Below, in pieces: positions 52,967 through 61,423 of a stretch of 64,000 nucleotides of DNA (the first letter of the stretch is position 1; every line of letters starts with the position of its first letter). The DNA lies in NCBI GenBank assembly GCA_031549345.1, contig JAVBPY010000009.1, positions 1 to 64,000 on the forward strand, given 5' to 3'. A program made the position numbers and the translations under genes. The notes under the pieces are model-generated. The model was not told the origin of the DNA. It worked only from the letters and a program-made list of their open reading frames with translations, and did no database searches. Source of the stretch: CASFRF01 sp031549345 (GTDB taxonomy: Bacteria > Verrucomicrobiota > Lentisphaeria > Victivallales > Victivallaceae).

Positions 52967-53187
52967 TTGATGGGCCGGTGGCGCGAAGCGACAGAGTCCG
53001 GGGGGAAACCGCGCTTTCCCCCCCAGGCCCCCCTTTCGAGATGCCGGGCGGGCAACGAAACATCGCGTATAGCCACATCAGTCCGCCCCGAATAATACAA
53101 CGGGTACAGGCGCTAAAAGCCCCTGTTGCGCCGCAAGGCTCCGAGGGGGGCAAGGGGCCACCACTCTCCCAGTGTTCATGCTCCAGC
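52967..53187. other. Gene-free GC-rich spacer with hairpin
   Basis: This spacer between the convergent GH38 and comF genes has no convincing gene. A perfect 9-bp stem (GGGGGGAAA / TTTCCCCCC, 53000-53023) is the clearest element and may end the GH38 transcript, although a C-rich rather than T-rich tract follows. The rest is G/C-tract-rich. Confidence 0.5.
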
Positions 53188-53907
53188 TTAGGCGCGCGCG
53201 ATGGTGAGGATGTAGATAGCGGCGGGCTTTCCGATAGCGAGGGCGCGGGCGGCGGCGTTCAATGTGGCGCCGGTGGTGAAGACGTCGTCAATCAAAAGAA
53301 TACGACGGTCGCGAACGATCGCACCGGGACGGAGCATGAAGGAGCGGAGCATATTTTTCCGGCGTTTTTCACGATTAAGCCCAGCCTGGTGAGCGGCGGA
53401 ATGTATACGTCGCAGGGGTTTTTCCATAGGAATGCCCAAGGCAAGGGAAAAATGTTCCCCCAGTAGTTCCGTTTGATTGAAGCCGCGCGTAAAGCGCCGC
53501 GTCCAATGCAGAGGAACGCCGACGATCATGTCCGGCGCGAGATTTTGTTCACGCCATGCGGGCAACGCCAAGTCGGCAAGCACGCGTGCAAGCTCCGGAC
53601 GGTTTCCATATTTGAAGTGGCGGATCAATTCGCCAACGCCTCCGGCGTAGGCGCAGACCGAAACCGCCGCCTGCCAGGGCGGAGCACCAACGAGCAGACA
53701 TTCGGAGCAAAGGCCGAGAATTCCATCCAATTCACCGCCACAACCACGACATCGTTCACCGGAGAAAAAATGGATATTTTTCCGGCAAGCTCCGCATAAA
53801 CGGTTTTGTCCCCCGCCATCCCCGTTTTCACACAAAGGACACGGAAACACGCCCAAAGCGCGTGTCAGGCGAAACGGCCAGAGCGGGGAGGAAGACCAGC
53901 GCATCAT
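53188..53907 (-). CDS. ComF-family phosphoribosyltransferase-like protein
   Basis: This 239-residue protein has two N-terminal zinc-finger-like cysteine sets (CPLCENG...CGAC and CRGCGG...CSEC) and the ComF middle (RHFKYGNRPELARVLADL, VGVPLHWTRRFTRGFNQTELL). The PRPP-binding loop is LLIDDVFTTGATL. ComF proteins take part in DNA uptake in naturally competent bacteria and occur widely elsewhere. It follows lexA by 28 nt on the same strand and is probably in the same transcript, a link to DNA repair or uptake. Confidence 0.9.
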   Translation of the reverse strand: MMRWSSSPLWPFRLTRALGVFPCPLCENGDGGGQNRLCGACRKNIHFFSGERCRGCGGELDGILGLCSECLLVGAPPWQAAVSVCAYAGGVGELIRHFKYGNRPELARVLADLALPAWREQNLAPDMIVGVPLHWTRRFTRGFNQTELLGEHFSLALGIPMEKPLRRIHSAAHQAGLNREKRRKNMLRSFMLRPGAIVRDRRILLIDDVFTTGATLNAAARALAIGKPAAIYILTIARA

Positions 53908-53935
53908 GCCGGTTCGCTTCTGGCATTCATCGCGT

Positions 53936-54559
53936 TCAGAATTCGCGCTGAAGTGCGACTACTTTACCCTGAATGATTACTTCGCCGGCCTGATAACGCT
54001 GCGTGGAAAATGCGGGATTGGCCGGGCGGAGTTCCAATTCGCCATGCAGGAGGGGATGGAAGCTTTTCACGGTCGCCTCGCCGCTCTGGAGAAGTGCGAC
54101 AACAACATCACCCGAACGCGGCACAAGCTGCTGGGAAACCAGAACAATATCGCCGTCGAGAATGCCGATGTCGCGCATGCTTTCCCCTTGGATACGCAAA
54201 GCGAACAAGTGTTTCGGGTCGCCATAGCCCGGATTGGGTATAACCGGAATCTCCGCTTCACGGAATTCCAGGCTTTCCGAAGGCAGTCCCGCATTGACGC
54301 GTCCCAACAGAGGAATAAGCCATGTCCGCACCACGGAACGCGCTGTTTCGCGCATCCGTGTCAGGCTGATGCTTCGCGCCTTAGCGCTGCGGGTAAGTTC
54401 ATTTTTACGCTGAAGCGCCCGCAAATGGGCGAAGACGGTCGATGTTTTGAGCTGAAAATGCTCCGCTATTTCATACACGGTCGGGGCCATATTTTCCGTA
54501 AGGAGAAATTCTTCAATAAAATCAAGAATATCTTTCTGCTTTTGTGTCAGATTTTTCAT
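53936..54559 (-). CDS. lexA: LexA repressor
   Basis: This 207-residue protein has an N-terminal winged helix (QKQKDILDFIEEFLLTENMAPTVYEIA in two parts) and a C-terminal S24 protease domain. The self-cleavage bond is Ala90-Gly91 in RVNAGLPS, with catalytic Ser127 in GESMRD and Lys165 in ATVKSF. All the residues for RecA-induced autocleavage are present, so it should repress an SOS regulon. No obvious LexA palindrome stands upstream within this operon. GAGGA precedes the ATG at 54559. It lies between a lipoprotein gene and comF. Confidence 0.95.
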   Translation of the reverse strand: MKNLTQKQKDILDFIEEFLLTENMAPTVYEIAEHFQLKTSTVFAHLRALQRKNELTRSAKARSISLTRMRETARSVVRTWLIPLLGRVNAGLPSESLEFREAEIPVIPNPGYGDPKHLFALRIQGESMRDIGILDGDIVLVSQQLVPRSGDVVVALLQSGEATVKSFHPLLHGELELRPANPAFSTQRYQAGEVIIQGKVVALQREF

Positions 54560-54585
54560 GTCATCCTCGTAATAACACAACGTTT

Positions 54586-55074
54586 TCAAAAACCAAACGC
54601 ATAGACCGCAAGTTTGCCGTTTTCCGACGCGACAAAGAAGCGGAAAAGAAGATCCCGACGAAGCATATGTGCCTCACCCTTCGAGGGAGCTACCTCAACC
54701 TCGGTCGAAACCTTCCACAATCGAATTTGCCGGGGGGGCATTTCAAGCGAGTCGACGTACTTGAAACCGGCGATCTTTCCTTTGGTTCCGATCAACCTCC
54801 CCCGCATCTCGGCAAATTTTTCCGGTGTTTGTTCTTTTTTATAGGCATCCGGCACAAGCGAGTGGAAAAGTTCGTAGTCGTTATCGCGAATGGCCGAAAG
54901 AACCTTTGCCGCATAGCGGTCCGCCGCTTCCGCAAATTCGCTCTCGTTTTCCGAGAGAACAATGGTCGGGGACGGCTTTTTATTGTCTTCGTTTTCCTGC
55001 GACGTCCGGCAGCCGGCAAAGAACAAGCACGCCGCTCCCAGAAGCGCCCCGATCATTGGATTCAGTCGTTTCAT
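54586..55074 (-). CDS. Lipoprotein of unknown function
   Basis: This 162-residue protein has a signal peptide with a lipobox (FFAGC, Cys about residue 22). A hydrophilic linker precedes a domain of about 115 residues (AADRYAAKVLSAIRDNDYELFHSLV, KKEQTPEKFAEMRGRL) that resembles NTF2/DUF3887-like periplasmic domains. No function can be assigned. GGGAGG precedes the ATG. It is 26 nt upstream of lexA and 44 nt downstream of the aminotransferase gene, so all four may form one transcript. Confidence 0.8.
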   Translation of the reverse strand: MKRLNPMIGALLGAACLFFAGCRTSQENEDNKKPSPTIVLSENESEFAEAADRYAAKVLSAIRDNDYELFHSLVPDAYKKEQTPEKFAEMRGRLIGTKGKIAGFKYVDSLEMPPRQIRLWKVSTEVEVAPSKGEAHMLRRDLLFRFFVASENGKLAVYAFGF

Positions 55075-55093
55075 GGATTCCCCTCCCGTTGTT

Positions 55094-55112
55094 TTCCCGC
55101 ATCAAGCGGGAA
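55094..55112. repeat. Hairpin between the aminotransferase and lipoprotein genes
   Basis: A 7-bp stem TTCCCGC / GCGGGAA has a 5-nt loop. No T tract follows on the minus strand, so it may be a processing or attenuation element rather than a terminator. Confidence 0.35.
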
Positions 55113-55118
55113 TGATTT

Positions 55119-56309
55119 TCAAGATTTTCTCAACGCCGCACAGAACGCGGCAAGTCGCGCCGCGCCACTGCGAATGTTTTCCTCCGAACATGCGTAGGAC
55201 AGACGAATTGCATGATCCGCTCCGAAGGCTCGGCACGGAATGGCCGCAAGTTTCTGTTCGTTAAGCAAACGCGTGCAAAATTCTTCGGATTTCAGTCCGA
55301 AGCCCGCAACATCGCACAATAAATAGAACGCTCCCTGCGGACGGATGCAGGAAACACCCGGTATTTCCCGCACCAGATTGTAAATCAAGTCGCGCCTGTG
55401 GGCGAACGTGGCGCACATTTTCTCCACTTCCACATCGGCCTTGCCGCGCAACGCCGCAAGCGCGCCGTACTGCGCGAACGTCGTCGCGTTGCTGGTGGCA
55501 TGGCTTTGGAATGCGATGATGCGCTTGGCAAGCCACAGCGGCGCGGTAAGATAGCCCAAACGCCAGCCGGTCATCGCATAGGTTTTGCTGAATCCGTTCA
55601 CCGTGATGGTTCGGGCGTTGATTTCCGGATTCAGCGAGGCGATGCTGATGTGCGGCGCGCCCCGGTCGTAAATGAGCTTTTCGTAAATTTCGTCCGAAAG
55701 GACCATAATGTTGCGGCGTACGGCGATTTCCGCGATTTTTTCCAGCGTTTCCCGGCGGTAGACCGCGCCGGTCGGGTTGCTCGGCGAGTTCAGAATTAAA
55801 AGCCGCGTACGGTCGGTAATGGCGTTTTCGAGTTCAGCGGGATCAAGTTCGTAGTTGTGCTCCGCGCACGAGCCGATTTCCACCACCGACGCGCCGGTTC
55901 CGCGAACCATTTCCGGATAACTCAGCCAATAAGGCGCCGGAATGATCACCTCATCCCCCGGGCCGCAGAGAGCGGCCATGGCGCTGAAGAGAGAAAATTT
56001 GGCGCCGGGGGCGACAACCACTTGTTGCGGAGTTGTTGCAATATTGTTTTCGCGGATAAATTTTTCGGCTACAAGTTTGCGCAGGTCCATCAGGCCGCTG
56101 GCGGGCGTATAACAAACTTTCCCGGCCTGGAGCGCTTCGATGCAAGCATCTTTGATCGGCTGCGGGGTATCGAAGTCCGGTTCGCCGGCGGAGAGGCTGC
56201 AAACGTCCTGCCCCTGGGCTTTCAGCTCATTGGCCAGGGCGGAAATTGCCAGCGTGGCGGACGGTTCCAAGTTGGACATGAACCCGGCGGTCTGTTGGAG
56301 ATCTTTCAT
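55119..56309 (-). CDS. Aspartate aminotransferase-type class I PLP enzyme
   Basis: This 396-residue protein matches the Thermus-type aspartate aminotransferase (subgroup Ib): PSATLAISALANELKAQGQDV, SLSAGEPDFDTP, NSPSNPTGAVY, SDEIYEKLIYD, the PLP Lys in GFSKTYAMTGWRLGYL, and RLSYACSEENI. It interconverts aspartate and glutamate/2-oxoglutarate; some relatives also use prephenate or aromatic acids. The start at 56309 is a best guess: no strong ribosome site is seen and the ATG at 56279 is possible. It may lead the lipoprotein-lexA-comF operon. Confidence 0.92.
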   Translation of the reverse strand: MKDLQQTAGFMSNLEPSATLAISALANELKAQGQDVCSLSAGEPDFDTPQPIKDACIEALQAGKVCYTPASGLMDLRKLVAEKFIRENNIATTPQQVVVAPGAKFSLFSAMAALCGPGDEVIIPAPYWLSYPEMVRGTGASVVEIGSCAEHNYELDPAELENAITDRTRLLILNSPSNPTGAVYRRETLEKIAEIAVRRNIMVLSDEIYEKLIYDRGAPHISIASLNPEINARTITVNGFSKTYAMTGWRLGYLTAPLWLAKRIIAFQSHATSNATTFAQYGALAALRGKADVEVEKMCATFAHRRDLIYNLVREIPGVSCIRPQGAFYLLCDVAGFGLKSEEFCTRLLNEQKLAAIPCRAFGADHAIRLSYACSEENIRSGAARLAAFCAALRKS

Positions 56310-56477
56310 AATTTTCGGTGAATTCCTTGCGCAGCGCTGATTTCTCAATTTATTTTATGCATGCGGAACCGGAAAAGACGCATTTACGGCCCCAGCTACT
56401 TGCAACCCTATCTTAGTACTATATCATGAAAAAGATGAAAATAAAGTGCCTGAATACATTTTTTTTGAAAAAATGAT

Positions 56478-56506
56478 TTGCCAATCCGGCGAAACGCATG
56501 TATCTT
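56478..56506 (+). promoter_or_regulatory. Promoter giving a near-leaderless LptF/G-type mRNA
   Basis: TTGCCA, 17 bp, TATCTT ends 11 nt before the ATG at 56518. There is no Shine-Dalgarno sequence in between. Confidence 0.4.
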
Positions 56507-56517
56507 TACGTCTTATT

Positions 56518-57603
56518 ATGAAAATATTGAATCTTTACGTACTTCGCGGGTTCCTGCTGGCGTTCGGCATGGCGATCCTTATTTTGACTTTTGGCATGAC
56601 CGGCGCAAACCTGATCAAGGTTTTCGACTTTATCGCCAAAGGAATTCCTTTGGTCGAATTTTTCAAATTCACCCTCTATATCCTGCCGGTGATCCTTACG
56701 TTCACCGTCCCCTGGGCGGTGATGGTCGGCGTGATGCTGGTTTTCGGCCGCCTCTCCGCCGATTCGGAAATCACGGCGATGCGCGCCTGCGGGGTGTCCA
56801 TTCTGCAGATTGTATCGCCGATCCTCCTCTTTACACTTGCTTTGACCGGATTGTGTCTGTATTTGCAAGTGGAACTCGGACCGCCGCTCCTCGGAAAGTC
56901 CCGCCAACTCATGACCATCGCCGGCATCAACCAGCCGCAGGCGCTCTTCGATCCGGGGCGTGCTGTCGAGTTCAATAACCTCCTTATATGCGTGGACGAC
57001 AAACCCACGGAGGACACCGTAAGCGGCGTGCAGATCTACAAGCTGGGCAAAAATGGAGTTCCGGAACAGGACATCAGCGCCCTCTCCGGAAAAATTGAAG
57101 TGGACCACGAAGCCAAAATCATGACCGTCCGCCTTTTCGATTGCCGCATTGTCGACAAAACATCCGTGCCGGCAACCCACATGTTCAACGCCGAACTCCT
57201 GCTGCCGTTCGATTACGGGAAGCAGATGAGTGAAATCAATGTGGGGTCGCGCGATAAATTCATGACACTCAAAGAGTTGATCGCGCGGATACGCATTGTT
57301 AAAATGATGAAGCGCGACACGACAAGCCTGGAGGTGGAACTCAACCAACGCATCGCGTTCGCCCTCTCGCCGATCGCGTTCCTCCTCCTCGGATTGCCGT
57401 TGGCGATCCGGACGTCGCGCCGGGAAACGTCGGTCGGGCTTTTTCTGAGCGTGATCTTGGCGGGAGCGTTCTTCATGTCGATTATCCTTTGCGAATCGCT
57501 GACGAAATTCACGTGGCTGTATCCCCAGTATCTTCTGTGGCTGCCGAATATTTTGTTTCAAACCATTGGCGCGGTGATGACCTACCGCATTTCGCAACGT
57601 TGA
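56518..57603 (+). CDS. LptF/LptG-family (YjgP/YjgQ) lipopolysaccharide export permease
   Basis: This 361-residue protein has three N-terminal membrane helices, a periplasmic beta-jellyroll-type region (about 130-260) and three C-terminal helices. The YjgP/YjgQ pattern includes LNLYVLRGFLLAF, PWAVMVGVMLVFGRLSADSEITAMRACGVS in two parts, and ELNQRIAFALSPIAFLLLGLPLAIR. With LptB it extracts LPS from the inner membrane. Only one of the F/G pair is here. The start MKILNLY was chosen by family; it lacks a ribosome site. lpxB lies two genes further on. Confidence 0.9.
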   Translation: MKILNLYVLRGFLLAFGMAILILTFGMTGANLIKVFDFIAKGIPLVEFFKFTLYILPVILTFTVPWAVMVGVMLVFGRLSADSEITAMRACGVSILQIVSPILLFTLALTGLCLYLQVELGPPLLGKSRQLMTIAGINQPQALFDPGRAVEFNNLLICVDDKPTEDTVSGVQIYKLGKNGVPEQDISALSGKIEVDHEAKIMTVRLFDCRIVDKTSVPATHMFNAELLLPFDYGKQMSEINVGSRDKFMTLKELIARIRIVKMMKRDTTSLEVELNQRIAFALSPIAFLLLGLPLAIRTSRRETSVGLFLSVILAGAFFMSIILCESLTKFTWLYPQYLLWLPNILFQTIGAVMTYRISQR

Positions 57604-57610
57604 GGGAAAG

Positions 57611-59443
57611 ATGGGTTCATCCGCTTATTTGAAATTCATACTGACGGTACTGACGCTTGCCGTGATTGCTTTAGGCCTTTTGCTCCTGCGCGCGGTCGAC
57701 CGCCAGGCGGCGGCGAGTTTTCGCATCGTGGATCGCCTTGCGGAGATGCAGTCACTGGGCGGCCAGCGCACGGACGTTACGGCGACGCCACAGGCCAAGG
57801 CCGCTGAATCGGTTGTGGCGAACGTTGCATTTTTCGATCCCGCCGCCGAACCGGGGGATCGGCTCATCAGCGCGATTTTTGCCGATACGCAGAATATGAA
57901 CACGCTCATCAACAACGACGCGCAGGCGTCGTATTTCCACAATCTTTGTTCCGCCTCGCTGGCGGAACGCAATTATGGAAAACTGGAGCAGTTCGAGCCG
58001 ATGCTGGCCGAAAGTTGGACAATCTCGGGAGACCGAAAAAGCTACCATATCAAGCTCCGGCGCGGCGTTTTCTACCACGACTTCACCGATCCGGTGAACG
58101 GGAAGAAACACCGCAACGTGGAACTGACCGCGCACGACTTCAAATTTTATGTGGACGTTATCAACAACCCGGACGTCAACGCCGCTCCGCTGCGTTCCTA
58201 TTACCAGGATTTGGAAGGGCTCGACGTTTTGAACGACTACGAGTTCGTCGTCCGCTGGAAGAAACCGTACTTCGGTTCGCTCGCGTTCACGCTGGGGATG
58301 ACGCCCCTGCCGCGCCACTTGTACCACGCGTACGAGGGGCCGTTCAGCGGACAGCGCTTCAACGACGACCACGAGCGGAACCGCATCCTGATCGGCTGCG
58401 GCCCCTACCGTTTTGTCCGTTGGGATAAAGGAGAACGTGTTGTCTTCAAGCGCTTTGAAAATTACTTCGGAAATGCGCTCGGCGTGGGGCCTGCGATCGA
58501 CACACTCTCCTGCGAGCTCTACCAGGCGCCGAACACCCGTTTTCAAGCCCTCCTGGCCGGAAAACTCGACATCCTCGACCTGACAGCGGAACAATGGACA
58601 AACCGTTTGAACATCCCGGAATTTCAGAGTGGAAAGCTGAAAAAATACAAACATCTCAGCAACTCCTACACCTACATCGGCTACAATTTGCGCAATGTGC
58701 TTTTTCAGGATAAAAGGGTGCGTCAGGCGCTGACACTGCTTATCGACCGCGAAAAAATTCTCCGGGAGGTTCTTTTCGGATTGGGCAAAGTAACAAGCGG
58801 ACCGTTTTTCTCGGAAACCGTTTACTACGACAGCGCCATAAAGCCCTGGCCGTTCGACCCGAAACGCGCCGCGGAGCTGCTTGCGCAAGCAGGCTGGCGC
58901 GATGCCGACGGCGACGGCATCCTGGAAAAAGACGGAAAGAAGTTCAGCTTCACCATGCTGCAAATCAACAGCAGCACAACACAGGGCAAAATGCTCCCCC
59001 TGATAAAAGAGATGTTCGCCGCCGCCGGAATCGATATGCAGCTCCAGGCGGTGGAGTGGTCGGTCTACGTTCAACGGCTGGAGAAACGACAGTTTGAAGC
59101 ATGCAACCTCGCCTGGAGCCTCGGCCTTGATCCGGATCCGTACCAGCTCTGGCACTCTTCGCAGGCGGAAATCCCCGGAAGCAGCAATCACGTGGGATTC
59201 GTCAACGCCCGCGCGGACGAACTGATCGGTCAAATCCGGGAAACGTTCGACGACGAAACCCGGATCAAGCTCTGCCACGAATTTCACGCGCTGCTGCACG
59301 AAGAACAGCCGTATACCTTCCTGTTCACCCCCTATGCCCTGAGCGCAATGTCGGGGCGTTACAGGAATGTGCGGGAATTTCCGATGGGCATTCCCAATTC
59401 GCTTCTCTGGACACCACGCGCCGAACAGCTGGCGCTTCCGTAA
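57611..59443 (+). CDS. Membrane-anchored ABC substrate-binding protein (peptide/family 5 type)
   Basis: This 610-residue protein has an uncleaved-looking N-terminal helix (about 8-26), a short helical linker and an SBP_bac_5 domain. The latter includes FEPMLAESWTISGDRKSYHIKLRRGVFYHD in two parts, AHDFKFYVDVI, NTRFQALLAGKLDILDLT, and VRQALTLLIDREKIL. Family members bind peptides, nickel or other solutes for Dpp/Opp-type transporters. No permease or ATPase gene is near, and the neighbours are envelope and cell-wall genes, so recycling of a wall peptide is possible but unproven. GAGGGAAAG precedes the ATG. It is 7 nt after the Lpt gene. Confidence 0.88.
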   Translation: MGSSAYLKFILTVLTLAVIALGLLLLRAVDRQAAASFRIVDRLAEMQSLGGQRTDVTATPQAKAAESVVANVAFFDPAAEPGDRLISAIFADTQNMNTLINNDAQASYFHNLCSASLAERNYGKLEQFEPMLAESWTISGDRKSYHIKLRRGVFYHDFTDPVNGKKHRNVELTAHDFKFYVDVINNPDVNAAPLRSYYQDLEGLDVLNDYEFVVRWKKPYFGSLAFTLGMTPLPRHLYHAYEGPFSGQRFNDDHERNRILIGCGPYRFVRWDKGERVVFKRFENYFGNALGVGPAIDTLSCELYQAPNTRFQALLAGKLDILDLTAEQWTNRLNIPEFQSGKLKKYKHLSNSYTYIGYNLRNVLFQDKRVRQALTLLIDREKILREVLFGLGKVTSGPFFSETVYYDSAIKPWPFDPKRAAELLAQAGWRDADGDGILEKDGKKFSFTMLQINSSTTQGKMLPLIKEMFAAAGIDMQLQAVEWSVYVQRLEKRQFEACNLAWSLGLDPDPYQLWHSSQAEIPGSSNHVGFVNARADELIGQIRETFDDETRIKLCHEFHALLHEEQPYTFLFTPYALSAMSGRYRNVREFPMGIPNSLLWTPRAEQLALP

Positions 59444-59462
59444 AACTACAAGGAGTTGCAAA

Positions 59463-60266
59463 ATGATTCGAGTAACTGTTTGCGGCGCCGCCGGGCGCAT
59501 GGGTCGCCGTTTGGTGGCGAACATTCTGGAGAGCGGCGACCTCAAACTCGCCGGAGCCGTCGAACGCGCCGCCTCCCCCTTTATTCATAAAGACGCCGGA
59601 CAGCTTGCCGGCCTGGAGCCCTGCGGGGTTCATATAACCGATGCGCTGGAAGCGGCGGCGGCGAAATCGGACGCGGTGATTATTTTTGCGACCGAGGACG
59701 TCGTCAAACTGGCGGCGCAGGCGTTGCGCGCGGGATGCTCGGCGGTGATCGGCACCACGGCGTTGACGGCGCAGGAGAAAGAAGACCTCGCGGAACTGGC
59801 GGCGAGCGGCGGGCGCATTGTTTTTGCAGCGAATATGAGTGTCGGCGTAAACGTTCTTTTCCAACTCGTGCGCGAGGCGACGCGCCTCCTCGGCGAAGAA
59901 TACGACATCGAAATTGTCGAAATGCATCACAACCTCAAAAAAGACGCCCCGAGCGGAACCGCCGTCCGGCTGGCCGAAATCGCCTGCTCCGAGCGCGAAG
60001 TTTCCTACGGCGACGCGGTGAAAAACGGCCGCGAGGGCATGGTCGGCGCCCGGCCGCGCGGCGAGATCGGCGTTCATGCGCTGCGCGGCGGCGATGTCGT
60101 CGGCGACCACACGGTTATTTTCGCCACGGGCGGCGAGCGCGTGGAGCTGACGCATAAGGCGTCCAGCCGCGATACATTTGTTCTGGGAGCTTTGCGCGCG
60201 GTGCGTTTTCTTGCCACAGCCACGCCAGGACTGTACGACATGCAGGACGTGTTGCGTTTGCGATGA
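59463..60266 (+). CDS. dapB: 4-hydroxy-tetrahydrodipicolinate reductase
   Basis: This 267-residue protein has the NAD(P)-binding GAAGRMGR motif, then IGTTALTAQEKEDL and the catalytic VEMHHNLKKDAPSGTA signature (His-His and Lys). GARPRGEIGVHALRGGDVVGDHTV follows. It makes tetrahydrodipicolinate for lysine and diaminopimelate. AAGGAG precedes the ATG at 59463. It overlaps lpxB by 4 nt, linking peptidoglycan precursor and lipid A synthesis in one transcript. Confidence 0.97.
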   Translation: MIRVTVCGAAGRMGRRLVANILESGDLKLAGAVERAASPFIHKDAGQLAGLEPCGVHITDALEAAAAKSDAVIIFATEDVVKLAAQALRAGCSAVIGTTALTAQEKEDLAELAASGGRIVFAANMSVGVNVLFQLVREATRLLGEEYDIEIVEMHHNLKKDAPSGTAVRLAEIACSEREVSYGDAVKNGREGMVGARPRGEIGVHALRGGDVVGDHTVIFATGGERVELTHKASSRDTFVLGALRAVRFLATATPGLYDMQDVLRLR

Positions 60267-61423
60267 GCGGCACACGGCAAATCTGGATTGTCGCTGGCGA
60301 AGCCTCGGGCGATGTGTATGGCGCGCGCCTGGCCGAGGAGCTGCGTAAAATCGCCCGCGAACGGAACGAAGAAATACACGTTGCCGGCATGGGCGGCCCC
60401 GCGATGCAGGCGACGGGGGTGGAAATTCACGTCGATTCGACGGAGCTCGGCGTGATCGGCGTGGTGGAGATCCTGCGGCATATCTTCACATTTATCGCAG
60501 TTTTTTTCCGCCTTGTGAAGCGGGCGAAACGGGTGCGCCCCGATTCGGTGGTGCTGATCGATTATCCCGGGTTCAACCTTCTTTTCGCATTGATGATGCA
60601 TTGGGCAAAAATCCCGGTGATCTGGTATGTGTGTCCGCACCTCTGGGTCTGGGGGAAGTGGCGGCTGCCGGTACTGGCGCGGATTTGCCGCAAAATGCTG
60701 GTGATTTTCCCGTTTGAGGTCGATGTCTTCGCCCCGACGCGCCTCCGGGCGGAGTTCGTCGGCCACCCGTTGTTGGACATTGTCGGCGAACGCCTTGATC
60801 CGGCGATCGTCCGCGACCCGGATCTTTTTCTGCTGCTCCCCGGGAGCCGGATGATGGAGGTGGATCGTCTTTTGCCCCCCATGCTGGATACGATTTGCAA
60901 ATTGCACGCCCGTTATCCCTCGTTGCGCTTTGTCCTTTCCGCGCCGCGCCCGCGCATCGCGGATCGTTGCAAAAAAATGTACGAAGCGTTCGCCCGAAAA
61001 CATCCGTTGGCTCCGGAATTGCAAATCGAGGTGGGCGACACGGCGCGGTACCAACAAATGGCAGGCGCGGGCCTGGCTGCGAGCGGTACGGTTACGGTGG
61101 AGTCGGCCATCGCCGGACTGCCGCTGGTTTCCGTGTACAAACTGAACACGGCAACGCTTCTTATCGCCTCGTTGGTCGTACGTTTGTACCGTGGATTTTT
61201 CACCATGGTCAACATCATTGCAAACCGTGAGGTTTTCCAGGAATTCCTGCAGTGGAAGGTAAAGGCGGATACGCTTACTCCCGCCTGTGAAGCCATCCTT
61301 CCCGGGGGTTCCCGCCGCAAGGACGTCGAAGCGGGCATGGCCGAGGTCAAGCGCCTCCTCTCCCCCCAAAGTTCTTCCGCCGCGCGGCAAGCGGCCGAAG
61401 CGGTTTACGAAGTAAAACCGTGA
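60263..61423 (+). CDS. lpxB: Lipid-A-disaccharide synthase
   Basis: This 386-residue GT19 enzyme begins IWIVAGEASGDVYGARLAEEL. It has GMGGPAMQATGVE, LIDYPGFNL, WYVCPHLWVWGKWR and the donor-site LLPGSRMMEVDRLLPPML, followed by ASGTVTVESAIAGLPLVSVYK. It joins UDP-diacylglucosamine and lipid X to form the lipid A disaccharide at the inner membrane, evidence of an LPS outer membrane. It overlaps dapB by 4 nt and the HD gene by 4 nt. Confidence 0.96.
   Translation: MSGTRQIWIVAGEASGDVYGARLAEELRKIARERNEEIHVAGMGGPAMQATGVEIHVDSTELGVIGVVEILRHIFTFIAVFFRLVKRAKRVRPDSVVLIDYPGFNLLFALMMHWAKIPVIWYVCPHLWVWGKWRLPVLARICRKMLVIFPFEVDVFAPTRLRAEFVGHPLLDIVGERLDPAIVRDPDLFLLLPGSRMMEVDRLLPPMLDTICKLHARYPSLRFVLSAPRPRIADRCKKMYEAFARKHPLAPELQIEVGDTARYQQMAGAGLAASGTVTVESAIAGLPLVSVYKLNTATLLIASLVVRLYRGFFTMVNIIANREVFQEFLQWKVKADTLTPACEAILPGGSRRKDVEAGMAEVKRLLSPQSSSAARQAAEAVYEVKP

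Noticed and set aside
52978..53466. A 162-codon plus-strand frame running from the GH38 end into comF
   Set aside because: It is low in hydrophobic residues, starts in a G/C-tract spacer and overlaps ComF zinc and PRPP motifs on the other strand.
55094..55112. Intrinsic terminator between the aminotransferase and lipoprotein genes
   Set aside because: The stem is short and is followed by A/C-rich rather than T-rich sequence on the transcribed strand.
57752..59545. A 597-codon minus-strand frame over the substrate-binding protein
   Set aside because: Shadow of the SBP_bac_5 coding frame, which has a ribosome site, anchor and family motifs.
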